From contig NZ_BCRA01000054.1 of NCBI RefSeq assembly GCF_001552355.1, positions 1 to 40,448 on the forward strand: a stretch of 40,448 nucleotides of DNA, given 5' to 3'. Below the pieces are notes generated by a model. It was not told the DNA's origin, did not search any database, and worked only from the letters and a program-made list of their open reading frames with translations. The first letter of the stretch is position 1. Each line of letters begins with the position of its first letter. Made by a program: the position numbers and the translations under genes. Origin of the DNA: Microbacterium resistens NBRC 103078. Lineage in GTDB: Bacteria; Actinomycetota; Actinomycetes; Actinomycetales; Microbacteriaceae. Below are positions 31,733 to 39,710 of this stretch, one piece after another.

Positions 31733-33451
31733 ATGTCCTCCGACACCACGACCCCGGTGCGCGGCGCCCGCACCCGCACCGCCCGTGTGCCCACGAAGCC
31801 GCACGGCCAATGGCTGATCGACGGCACCGAGCCCCTCAACGCGAACGAGGAGTTCAAGGCCGCCGATGACGGGCTGAACGTCCGCGCCCGGATCGAGGAG
31901 GTCTACGCCGCCGGCGGCTTCTCGTCCATCGACCCGACCGACCTGCACGGACGCTTCCGCTGGTGGGGGCTGTACACGCAGCGCAAGCCCGGGATCGACG
32001 GCGGCCGCACCGCTCAGCTCGAACCGCACGAGCTCGAGGACGAGTTCTTCATGCTCCGCGTCCGCATCGACGGCGGGCAGCTCACCACCGCGCAGCTCCG
32101 CGTGATCGGCGAGATCTCCACCGCCTACGCGCGGGGCACGGCGGACCTCACCGACCGGCAGAACATCCAGCTGCACTGGGTGCGGATCGAGGACGTGCCG
32201 GAGATCTGGCGGAGGCTGGAGGGGGTGGGCCTCAGCACCACCGAGGCGTGCGGGGACGTGCCGCGCGTGGTCCTGGGCTCGCCCGTCGCCGGGATCGCGG
32301 CGGACGAGCTGATCGACCCGACCCCGCAGATCCGGGAGATCGCGGATCGCTTCATCGGGGATCCGACCCTGGCGAACCTCCCCCGCAAGTACAAGACCGC
32401 GATCACGGGACATCCGAGCCAGGACGTCGTTCACGAGATCAACGACTGCGGCTTCGTCGCCGTGGAGCACCCCGAGCTCGGCATCGGCTACGACCTGTGG
32501 GTGGGCGGGGCGCTGGCGGCCGTCCCCCGCCTCGGCGAGCGCCTGGGCGCGTTCGTCGCTCCGGAGCGGGTCGCCGACGTCTGGCACGGGGTCACGCAGA
32601 TCTTCCGCGACTACGGCTATCGGCGCCTGCGCAACAAGGCACGGCTGAAGTTCCTCCTCGCCGACTGGGGACCGGAGCGGTTCCGCGAGGTCCTGGAGAC
32701 GGAGTACCTGGATGAGCCGCTGCCCGACGGCCCGCCGGCGCCGCGCCCGCAGGGGCAGGGGGATCACGTCGGGGTGCACCGCCAGCGGGACGGCCGCTTC
32801 TACGTCGGCGCGGCGCCGCTCGTGGGCCGGGTTTCCGGGACGACGCTGACGGGCCTCGCCGATCTCGCCGAGCAGCACGGCTCCGGCCGGATCCGCACCA
32901 CCCCGTACCAGAAGCTCCTCGTGCTCGACGTCCCCGAGGAGCGGGTCCCGTCGCTCGTGGACGGCCTCGACGCGCTCGGGCTCTCCGCGCGCCCGAGCCT
33001 GTTCCGGCGGGGGACCATCGCGTGCACGGGCATCGAGTTCTGCAAACTGGCGATCGTCGAGACGAAGGTGAACGCCGCCGAGGCGATCCGCGTGCTGGAG
33101 GCGCGTCTCGGCGCCCTGGAGCCCGAGATCGGCCGCCCGATCACCCTGCACGTGAACGGCTGTCCCAACTCCTGCGCCCGCATCCAGGTCGCCGACATCG
33201 GCCTCAAGGGCCAGCTCGTGACGATCGACGGCGCACAGGTGCCCGGCTACCAGGTGCACCTCGGCGGCGGACTCGCGGGGGTCGACCGGGAAGAGGCGGG
33301 TCTCGGCCGGACGGTCCGCGGGCTCAAGGTGCCCGCGGACGGCATCGCCGACTACGCCGAGCGCGTGATCCGCCGCTATCTGGCCGACCGCGCCGACGGC
33401 GAGTCCTTCGCGGCCTGGGCGCACCGGGCCGACGAGGAGGACCTGCGGTGA
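31733..33451 (+). CDS. Ferredoxin-dependent sulfite reductase (SirA/NirA type)
   Basis: Reduces sulfite to sulfide with six electrons from ferredoxin, 572 residues. Siroheme and 4Fe-4S ligands are the cysteines 431, 437, 477 and 481 (CTGIEFC and CPNSC). Tyr81 (GLYTQR) and Cys173 (EACGDVPR) are 92 residues apart, the same spacing as the cross-linked Tyr69-Cys161 pair of the Mycobacterium tuberculosis enzyme, which supports sulfite over nitrite as substrate. The ATG at 31733 has a TACCGT box 7 nt upstream and no ribosome-binding site, suggesting a leaderless transcript. The stop overlaps the cysH GTG. The same family includes nitrite reductases, but the operon context is sulfate assimilation. 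Confidence 0.92.
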   Translation: MSSDTTTPVRGARTRTARVPTKPHGQWLIDGTEPLNANEEFKAADDGLNVRARIEEVYAAGGFSSIDPTDLHGRFRWWGLYTQRKPGIDGGRTAQLEPHELEDEFFMLRVRIDGGQLTTAQLRVIGEISTAYARGTADLTDRQNIQLHWVRIEDVPEIWRRLEGVGLSTTEACGDVPRVVLGSPVAGIAADELIDPTPQIREIADRFIGDPTLANLPRKYKTAITGHPSQDVVHEINDCGFVAVEHPELGIGYDLWVGGALAAVPRLGERLGAFVAPERVADVWHGVTQIFRDYGYRRLRNKARLKFLLADWGPERFREVLETEYLDEPLPDGPPAPRPQGQGDHVGVHRQRDGRFYVGAAPLVGRVSGTTLTGLADLAEQHGSGRIRTTPYQKLLVLDVPEERVPSLVDGLDALGLSARPSLFRRGTIACTGIEFCKLAIVETKVNAAEAIRVLEARLGALEPEIGRPITLHVNGCPNSCARIQVADIGLKGQLVTIDGAQVPGYQVHLGGGLAGVDREEAGLGRTVRGLKVPADGIADYAERVIRRYLADRADGESFAAWAHRADEEDLR

Positions 33452-34188
33452 GCGTGCGGGTGGATGTGCGACCGCGGCGCCGGGATGCCGAGGACCTGCG
33501 GGCGCTGGCCGCGCGCGGTGCCGACGAGCTGCGCAGCGGGGCGGCGGACGAGGCGACGCCCGGGGAGGTCGTCGCCTGGGTCGCGGCGCACGTCGGCGTC
33601 CGCCATGCCGCCGTGGCCTGCTCGATGGCGGATGCCGCGCTCCCGCACCTCGTGGCGGAGCGGCTCCCGGGCGTGGACGTGCTGTTCCTCGACACCGGCT
33701 ACCACTTCGCCGAGACCCGATCCACCAGGGCCGAGGTCGCCCGGACCCTCGACGTGCGGATCGTGGACGTGCACCCGGAGCAGAGCGTCGCCGAGCAGGA
33801 CGCCGAACTCGGCGCCGACCTGTTCGCGCGGGACCCAGGGCTGTGCTGCGCCCGGCGCAAGGTGGCTCCGCTGCATCGGGCGTTGGGCGGGTACGAGGTG
33901 TGGTTCACCGGTGTGCGCCGCGAGGAGGCACCGACGAGGACCGACACGCCGCTCATCGCCTTCGACGAGCGCAACGGGCTGATCAAGGTCAACCCCGTCG
34001 CGAGCTGGACGTTCGACGACCTCCTCGCCTACGCCGAGACGCACGCGGTGGTCGTCAACCCGCTCGTGGCGAACGGGTACCCGTCGATCGGCTGCGCTCC
34101 CTGCACGAACCCCGTCGCCCCGGGCGACGACCCCCGCTCGGGCCGCTGGGCCGGGTTGGCCAAGACGGAATGCGGACTCCACCTATGA
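33448..34188 (+). CDS. cysH: Adenylylsulfate (APS) reductase
   Basis: Reduces APS to sulfite with thioredoxin, 246 residues. The Cys pair 133-134 (LCCARRK) and C216-x2-C219 (GCAPC) form the 4Fe-4S site that marks APS-using enzymes rather than PAPS reductases. The catalytic cysteine is Cys242 in the C-terminal ECGLHL. The GTG start overlaps the sulfite reductase stop (GTGA), and the stop overlaps the cysD ATG (ATGA). No cysC (APS kinase) is present, in agreement with APS being reduced directly. Confidence 0.92.
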   Translation: MSVRVDVRPRRRDAEDLRALAARGADELRSGAADEATPGEVVAWVAAHVGVRHAAVACSMADAALPHLVAERLPGVDVLFLDTGYHFAETRSTRAEVARTLDVRIVDVHPEQSVAEQDAELGADLFARDPGLCCARRKVAPLHRALGGYEVWFTGVRREEAPTRTDTPLIAFDERNGLIKVNPVASWTFDDLLAYAETHAVVVNPLVANGYPSIGCAPCTNPVAPGDDPRSGRWAGLAKTECGLHL

Positions 34189-35300
34189 GCATCGACACCA
34201 CCTCCTCCCCCGAGACGGCCGCGGACGGACGCCGCGTTTCGTCTCGCTCCGCTCGCTCAACGACCGACGACGACCGCGTTTCGTCTCGCTCCGCTCGCTC
34301 AACGACCGAGAACGACACCGCTTCGCCTCGCTCCGCGACCGAGAACGGGGGTCCGGTCGTTGAGCGAGGACGAGCGGAGCGAGACCGAGACGAAACGCGC
34401 AGCACCGGGCCGCTGAGCGCGCTCGACGCGCTGGAGGCGGAGGCGATCCACGTCATCCGCGAGGTCGTCGCCGAGTTCGAGCGTCCCGTGCTGCTGTTCT
34501 CCGGCGGCAAGGACTCCGTCGTGGTGCTGCACCTCGCCGCGCGGGCGTTCGCCCCCGGCCGCATCCCGTTCCCGGTGCTGCACGTGGACACCGGGCACAA
34601 CTTCCCAGAGGTGATCCGCTTCCGCGACGAGACCGTCGCCCGCCTCGGCCTCGTGCTGGAGGTCGCCGACGTGCAGTCGTACATCGACGACGGCCGGCTC
34701 GCCGAGCGGCCGGACGGCACCCGGAACGTGCTGCAGACGCGCCCCCTGCTCGACGCGATCGCGGCCGGTCGCCACGACGCCGTGTTCGGCGGCGCCCGCC
34801 GCGACGAGGACAAGGCCAGGGCGAAGGAGCGGATCCTGTCGCTGCGCGACGAGTTCGGGCAGTGGGATCCGCGCAACCAGCGCCCGGAGCTGTGGAGCCT
34901 CTACAACGGCCGGCACCTGCCCGGCCAGCACGTGCGCGCGTTCCCGATCTCGAACTGGACCGAGCTGGACGTCTGGCGCTACATCGCGCGGGAGCGGATC
35001 GCGCTCCCCCCGCTGTACCTCGCGCACGAGCGCGACGTGTTCCGCCGCGACGGCATGTGGCGGGCGGTCGGCGCGTTCTCGCAGCCGCGGCCGGGCGAAA
35101 CGGTCGAGCGGCGCCTGGTCCGCTACCGCACGGTCGGGGACATGAGCTGCACGGGCGCCGTGGAGTCGGACGCGGCGGATCTCGACGCCGTCGTCGCGGA
35201 GGTCGGCCGCTCCACGCTCACCGAACGCGGTGCGACGCGCGCCGACGACCGGATCAGCGAGGCCGCCATGGAGGACCGGAAGAAGGACGGGTACTTCTGA
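34185..35300 (+). CDS. cysD: Sulfate adenylyltransferase subunit 2, with repeat-derived N-terminal extension
   Basis: Makes APS from sulfate and ATP together with CysN. The catalytic core (from about residue 76) has the PP-loop SGGKDS (106-111) and is complete to the conserved EDRKKDGYF end. The ATG overlaps the cysH stop (ATGA), so the chain is 371 residues, about 70 more than usual. The extra N-terminus is encoded by in-frame copies of the dispersed palindromic repeat and reads twice as RVSSRSARSTT (17-27, 31-41). It is Arg/Ser-rich and probably disordered. A shorter start inside the repeat region without a ribosome-binding site seems less likely. Confidence 0.92.
   Translation: MSIDTTSSPETAADGRRVSSRSARSTTDDDRVSSRSARSTTENDTASPRSATENGGPVVERGRAERDRDETRSTGPLSALDALEAEAIHVIREVVAEFERPVLLFSGGKDSVVVLHLAARAFAPGRIPFPVLHVDTGHNFPEVIRFRDETVARLGLVLEVADVQSYIDDGRLAERPDGTRNVLQTRPLLDAIAAGRHDAVFGGARRDEDKARAKERILSLRDEFGQWDPRNQRPELWSLYNGRHLPGQHVRAFPISNWTELDVWRYIARERIALPPLYLAHERDVFRRDGMWRAVGAFSQPRPGETVERRLVRYRTVGDMSCTGAVESDAADLDAVVAEVGRSTLTERGATRADDRISEAAMEDRKKDGYF
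34235..34399. repeat. Palindromic repeat copies inside the cysD coding region
   Basis: Forward copies at 34235-34267 and 34277-34309, a degenerate partial copy at 34319-34343 and an inverted copy at 34354-34399. All are in frame without stops. Forward and inverted copies can form a long hairpin in the mRNA. Confidence 0.85.
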
Positions 35301-36862
35301 TGACCACGAACATCCCCACACGGCTCGCCGCCGAGCGCAGGGACGACGCCCCTGCCGCGGCTCCCATTCCCGCCGAGCGGAGCGACGGCCCCGGCCGACC
35401 CGCAGGCATCGGGACTGGCGGGAGCCGACCGAAGGACGGCGGGGGACTGCGGGACGGACGGGGCCGGCGCGCAGCGGACGACACGGACGCCACGGACGCC
35501 ACGGACCCGACCCCCGGCCTCGGCGCGCATCCCGAGACGACGCTGTTCCGGTTCGCGACCGCGGGGTCGGTGGACGACGGGAAGTCGACCCTGGTCGGGC
35601 GCCTGCTGCACGACGCCAAGGCGATCCTCGCGGATCAGCTCGAACAGGTGACCAGGACGACGGCGGAGCGCGGCTTCGCCCACGGCGCCGTCGACTTCGC
35701 GCTCCTCACGGACGGCCTCCGAGCCGAGCGCGAGCAGGGGATCACGATCGACGTCGCCTATCGCTACTTCGCCACCGGCGCGCGGGGATTCATCCTCGCG
35801 GACTGCCCCGGGCACGTGCAGTACACGCGCAACATGGTCACGGGCGCCGCCACTGCGGACGCCGTCGTCGTCCTGGTCGATGCGCGCAAGGGCGTGGTGG
35901 AGCAGACCCGGCGACACCTCGCCGTCGTGTCGCTGCTGCGCGTGCCGCATGTGCTCGTGGCGGTCAACAAGATCGACCTCACCGGGTTCGACGAGGAGCG
36001 GTTCCGCACGGTGGAGCGCGAGGTCGTCGCGCTGGCCGCGGAGCTGGGGCTGTCGCGACCGCACGTCCTGCCGGTGTCGGCGCTGGAGGGCGACAACGTG
36101 GCGGAGCCGTCGGATCGGACGCCCTGGTACGGAGAGGACGGAGTCCCCGGGCCGACCCTGCTGGAGCTGCTGGAGTCCCTGCCCACCCGGGCCGAGGCCG
36201 ATGCGGAGGCCGGCGGCGCCCCCTTCCGGCTTCCGGTGCAGACGGTCATCCGTCCGCAGGGCGGGCTCTCCCCCCTCCTCGACGACGGGCCGGAGACCGC
36301 GGAGCGCTACCGCGACTTCCGTGGTTTCGCCGGGCGGGTCTCGTCCGGGTCGCTGACCGTGGGCGACCGCGTGCAGGTGTTCCCGGGCGGCCACGTGACG
36401 ACGGTGACGGAGGTGCTCGTCGCCGGTTCCGCGGCGCCCGGCGCCCGCGAGGGGCAGTCGGTCGTCGTGACGCTGGCCGACGAGGTCGACGCCGCCCGGG
36501 GCGCGCTCATCGCCGCGCACGGGAGCGTCCCGCCCGGCGCCCGCGAGGCCGAGGCCGAGGTGTTCGTCCTCGACGACCGCCCGATCCGCCCGGGAGACCG
36601 GCTCCTCGCCAAGCACGGCACGACGACGGTGCAGGCCGTGGTGTCGGAGGTCCGATCGCAGCGCGACCTGGACACCCTCGCGGCGATCCCGGCGGCTGCG
36701 CTCGGCGTGAACGACATCGGCCGCGTCCGCCTCCGGTTCGCCGCCGCCCTGCCCGTGGAGCCGTACCGCGAGAACCGCGAGGGCGGCGCCCTCCTGCTCA
36801 TCCACCCGGTCGACGGCGCGACGCTCGCCGCCGCGACCGTCGTCGGATCCGATCCCCGCTGA
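35300..36862 (+). CDS. cysN: Sulfate adenylyltransferase subunit 1 (GTPase)
   Basis: GTP-hydrolysing partner of CysD, 520 residues. The EF-Tu-like GTPase domain has GSVDDGKS (89-96), the DCPGH motif and NKID, followed by the beta-barrel domains. There is no C-terminal APS-kinase domain. The ATG shares one base with the cysD stop (TGATG). The GTPase domain normally starts within about 20 residues; here a low-complexity stretch of some 75 residues rich in Gly, Asp, Arg and Ala comes first, including a DATDATD repeat from a 9-bp DNA repeat. Confidence 0.93.
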   Translation: MTTNIPTRLAAERRDDAPAAAPIPAERSDGPGRPAGIGTGGSRPKDGGGLRDGRGRRAADDTDATDATDPTPGLGAHPETTLFRFATAGSVDDGKSTLVGRLLHDAKAILADQLEQVTRTTAERGFAHGAVDFALLTDGLRAEREQGITIDVAYRYFATGARGFILADCPGHVQYTRNMVTGAATADAVVVLVDARKGVVEQTRRHLAVVSLLRVPHVLVAVNKIDLTGFDEERFRTVEREVVALAAELGLSRPHVLPVSALEGDNVAEPSDRTPWYGEDGVPGPTLLELLESLPTRAEADAEAGGAPFRLPVQTVIRPQGGLSPLLDDGPETAERYRDFRGFAGRVSSGSLTVGDRVQVFPGGHVTTVTEVLVAGSAAPGAREGQSVVVTLADEVDAARGALIAAHGSVPPGAREAEAEVFVLDDRPIRPGDRLLAKHGTTTVQAVVSEVRSQRDLDTLAAIPAAALGVNDIGRVRLRFAAALPVEPYRENREGGALLLIHPVDGATLAAATVVGSDPR

Positions 36863-36890
36863 GAACCCCGACGCCGCGAAGGAGGCGACT

Positions 36891-37958
36891 GTGAACAGCA
36901 CCATCCGCACGACCGCGACCCTCACCACCCTCGGACTCGGGATGGCGATGCTGGCCGCATGCTCCTCCCCCGCCGCCGACGCCGCGGAGGCCGGGCTCGA
37001 CACGCTCCGGCTCGGCTACTTCGCCAATGTGACGCACGCGCCCGCTCTCGTCGGCGTCGCCGAGGGACTGTTCGACGACGCGCTCGGGGACACGGAGGTC
37101 GAGACCCAGGTCTTCAACGCGGGCCCGGCCGCCGTCGAGGCGCTGTCGGCCGGGGCGATCGACGCGGCGTACATCGGCCCGAACCCGTCGATCAACACCT
37201 TCATCCAGTCCGGCGGCTCCTCCGCGCGGATCCTCGCCGGGGCCACGACCGGCGGGGCCGCGCTCGTCGTCCGGGACGGGATCGTCGCGCCCGCGGACCT
37301 CGCGGGCACGACCCTCGCTTCGCCGCAGCTCGGCAACACGCAGGACGTCGCGCTTCGGAGCTGGCTCCGCGACGAGGGCTTCGCGACGACGACCGCGGGC
37401 GGCGGCGACGTGCGGATCACGCCGACGGAGAACGCGCAGACCCTCAGCCTGTTCCAGAACGGCGAGCTGGACGGCGCCTGGCTCCCCGAGCCGTGGGTGT
37501 CGCGACTCGTGGTCGATGCGGGAGCCCACGTGCTCGTCGACGAGGCGGACCTGTGGCCGGAGGGCCGGTTCCCCACGACGGTCCTGCTCGTCCGCGCGGA
37601 GTTCGCCGAACAGCACCCGGACGCGGTCGAGGATCTGCTGCGCGGCCACCTCGCGGCGCTGGACTGGATCGAGTCCCATCCGGCGGAGCTCCCGCAGGTG
37701 GTGAACGCCGCCCTGGAGGACGCGACCGGCAAGGCCCTGGACGACGCGGTGCTGGAGCGGGCGCTCGCCCACGTGACGTTCTCCCCGGATCCGCAGGCCG
37801 CCGCCTTCACGGCGCTCGTCGAGAACGGCATCGAGGCGGGCACGCAGAAGGAGGGGTCGATCGACGGCCTGTTCGATCTCACGGTCCTCAACCGGCTGCT
37901 GACCGCGGACGGCCGGGGTCCGGTCGCGGATGCGGGACTCGGACGGGACGACGGATGA
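36891..37958 (+). CDS. ABC transporter binding lipoprotein, sulfonate/nitrate/taurine type
   Basis: Binding protein of 355 residues in the SsuA/TauA/NrtA class. The signal peptide ends in LAAC with Cys24, so it is a lipoprotein. The mature domain begins LDTLRLGYFANVTHAPAL and has the YIGPNPSINTF segment typical of the class. The GTG start has GAAGGAGG 5-6 nt upstream. The stop overlaps the ATPase ATG (ATGA). The position after cysDN points to a sulfur ligand such as an aliphatic sulfonate, or possibly sulfate. Confidence 0.86.
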   Translation: MNSTIRTTATLTTLGLGMAMLAACSSPAADAAEAGLDTLRLGYFANVTHAPALVGVAEGLFDDALGDTEVETQVFNAGPAAVEALSAGAIDAAYIGPNPSINTFIQSGGSSARILAGATTGGAALVVRDGIVAPADLAGTTLASPQLGNTQDVALRSWLRDEGFATTTAGGGDVRITPTENAQTLSLFQNGELDGAWLPEPWVSRLVVDAGAHVLVDEADLWPEGRFPTTVLLVRAEFAEQHPDAVEDLLRGHLAALDWIESHPAELPQVVNAALEDATGKALDDAVLERALAHVTFSPDPQAAAFTALVENGIEAGTQKEGSIDGLFDLTVLNRLLTADGRGPVADAGLGRDDG

Positions 37959-38809
37959 CCGCCGCCGACGCCGGCTCGCGGGTCGGATCCCGGCCGTCGG
38001 CGCCTCCCGTCGGGCTCTCCCTGGCGCCGAGCTTCGACGCCGTCGCCCCCGTCGTCGTCCCCGCGCCCGCGCCCGCTCCGGCGGTCCGCCTGGACGGGGT
38101 CTCCAAGCGGTACGGCACGGGGCCCCTCGTGCTCGACGGCATCAGCCTGGACATCGCGCCCGGCGAGTTCGTGTGCCTGCTGGGTGCATCCGGCTGCGGC
38201 AAGTCGACGCTGCTCGCCCTCGTCGCCGGTCTCGAGCCGCTGACGCAGGGCGCGATCCGGACGCCGTCCGGCGGTGCGGCGGTCATGTTCCAGGACTCGG
38301 CCCTGATGCCGTGGCTGAGCGCGCGGCGCAACGTCGAACTGGCGCTGCGCCTGCGCGGGGTCCCGCGCGGCGAACGCCGCGCGGAGGCGCTGCGGCTCCT
38401 GTCGATCGTGAACCTCGCCGACGCGGCCGAGAAGCGTCCGCACGAGCTGTCCGGCGGGATGCGTCAGCGGGTCGCGCTGGCCCGCGCGCTCGCGCAGGAC
38501 CGGGACGTCCTGCTCATGGACGAGCCGTTCGCGGCGCTCGACGCGATCACCAGGGACCTGCTCCACGAGGTGCTGACCGACGTCTGGCGCGAGACGGGGC
38601 GGACGATCCTGTTCGTCACGCACAACGTCCACGAGGCGGTCCGGCTCGGACAGCGCGTGGTCCTGCTCTCCAGCCGTCCCGGTCGGGTCGCCGGCGAATG
38701 GCGCGTCGGCGCGGCCGCGGACCGGCGCATCGAATCCCCCGAGGTCGCGGCCCTGGCCGCCGAGATCACGCTCCAGCTGCGCAAGGAGATCCGACGCAAT
38801 GCCGACTGA
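37955..38809 (+). CDS. ABC transporter ATPase, sulfonate/nitrate/taurine type
   Basis: Cytoplasmic ATPase of 284 residues. Walker A GASGCGKS is at 77-84, the signature LSGGMRQR at 165-172, Walker B LLMDE at 186-190 and the switch histidine in FVTHNVHEA. A Pro/Ala/Val-rich N-terminal stretch of about 43 residues precedes the domain; this is longer than usual. It overlaps the binding-protein gene by 4 nt and the permease gene by 11 nt. Confidence 0.9.
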   Translation: MTAADAGSRVGSRPSAPPVGLSLAPSFDAVAPVVVPAPAPAPAVRLDGVSKRYGTGPLVLDGISLDIAPGEFVCLLGASGCGKSTLLALVAGLEPLTQGAIRTPSGGAAVMFQDSALMPWLSARRNVELALRLRGVPRGERRAEALRLLSIVNLADAAEKRPHELSGGMRQRVALARALAQDRDVLLMDEPFAALDAITRDLLHEVLTDVWRETGRTILFVTHNVHEAVRLGQRVVLLSSRPGRVAGEWRVGAAADRRIESPEVAALAAEITLQLRKEIRRNAD

Positions 38810-39710
38810 CACCGACGCCACCGTCCTCCCCTCCTCCGCGAGAGCCGATGCGGACGAGCTCGCCCGCGTCGAGGCCGGGCTGGACCGGCTGCAGACCGCC
38901 CCGGCCCCCGTCGCCCGCGGCCGCGACCGGCTCGCACGGGTCCTCCCTCCGGTCGTCCTCCTGCTCGTGCTCCTCGCGGCATGGCAGGTCTTCGTGGCGA
39001 TCGTCCAGCCGCGGCCCGACATCGTGCCGGGCCCGCTCCAGGTGCTCGGGGCGTTCGCCGACGCGGCGCAGAGCGGACGACTCCAGGAAGCCGTCCTGAC
39101 CAGCCTGGAGCGCGGCCTCGTCGGGTTCGCGATCGCCGTGGTCGTGGGCACACCGGTCGGGCTCCTGCTCGCCGAGTGGACGCCGCTGCGCCGCGCCGCA
39201 GGACCGTTGATCTCGGGGCTGCAGGTGCTCCCCTCCGTAGCATGGGTGCCGGCCGCGATCATCTGGTTCGGGCTGTCGGACGCCACCGTGTACTTCGTGA
39301 TCCTCATGGGGGCGATCCCCTCGATCGTCAACGGCCTGCTCGCGGGGATCGACCAGGTGCCGCCGCAGCTGCGCCGCGTCGGCGTCGTGCTCGGCGCCGG
39401 ACGCGCACAGCTCGCGACCGCGATCGTGCTGCCCGCCGCGCTCCCCGGGTACCTCGCCGGCATCAAACAGGGCTGGGCGTTCTCGTGGCGCTCGCTCATG
39501 GCGGCGGAGATCATCGCGGTGGGCGGGTCCATCGGCTTCGGCCTGGGATCGATGCTTCAGCAGTCCCGCGAGCTCGCGGACCTTCCCGGCGTGCTCGCGA
39601 CGATCCTGCTGATCCTGGCCATCGGGATCCTCATCGAGCTCGTCCTGTTCGGCCCGTGGGAGCGGCACGTGCTGCGCCGGCGCGGACTCGCCCCGGGGGC
39701 CGCGTCGTGA
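38799..39710 (+). CDS. ABC transporter permease, sulfonate/nitrate/taurine type
   Basis: Inner-membrane permease of 303 residues. A charged N-terminus of about 48 residues precedes six membrane helices, with the conserved QVLPSVAWVPAAIIWFGL and the coupling loop QLRRVGVVLGAGRAQLATAI. AAGGAG lies 9 nt before the ATG, inside the ATPase gene. Its stop overlaps the next gene (GTGA), so siroheme synthesis and sulfur uptake are on one transcript. Confidence 0.9.
   Translation: MPTDTDATVLPSSARADADELARVEAGLDRLQTAPAPVARGRDRLARVLPPVVLLLVLLAAWQVFVAIVQPRPDIVPGPLQVLGAFADAAQSGRLQEAVLTSLERGLVGFAIAVVVGTPVGLLLAEWTPLRRAAGPLISGLQVLPSVAWVPAAIIWFGLSDATVYFVILMGAIPSIVNGLLAGIDQVPPQLRRVGVVLGAGRAQLATAIVLPAALPGYLAGIKQGWAFSWRSLMAAEIIAVGGSIGFGLGSMLQQSRELADLPGVLATILLILAIGILIELVLFGPWERHVLRRRGLAPGAAS

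Noticed and set aside
34235..34399. Repeat block considered as an intergenic region with a cysD start after it
   Set aside because: The frame is open from the ATG overlapping the cysH stop through to the CysD core, and no ribosome-binding site with a start is seen after the repeats.
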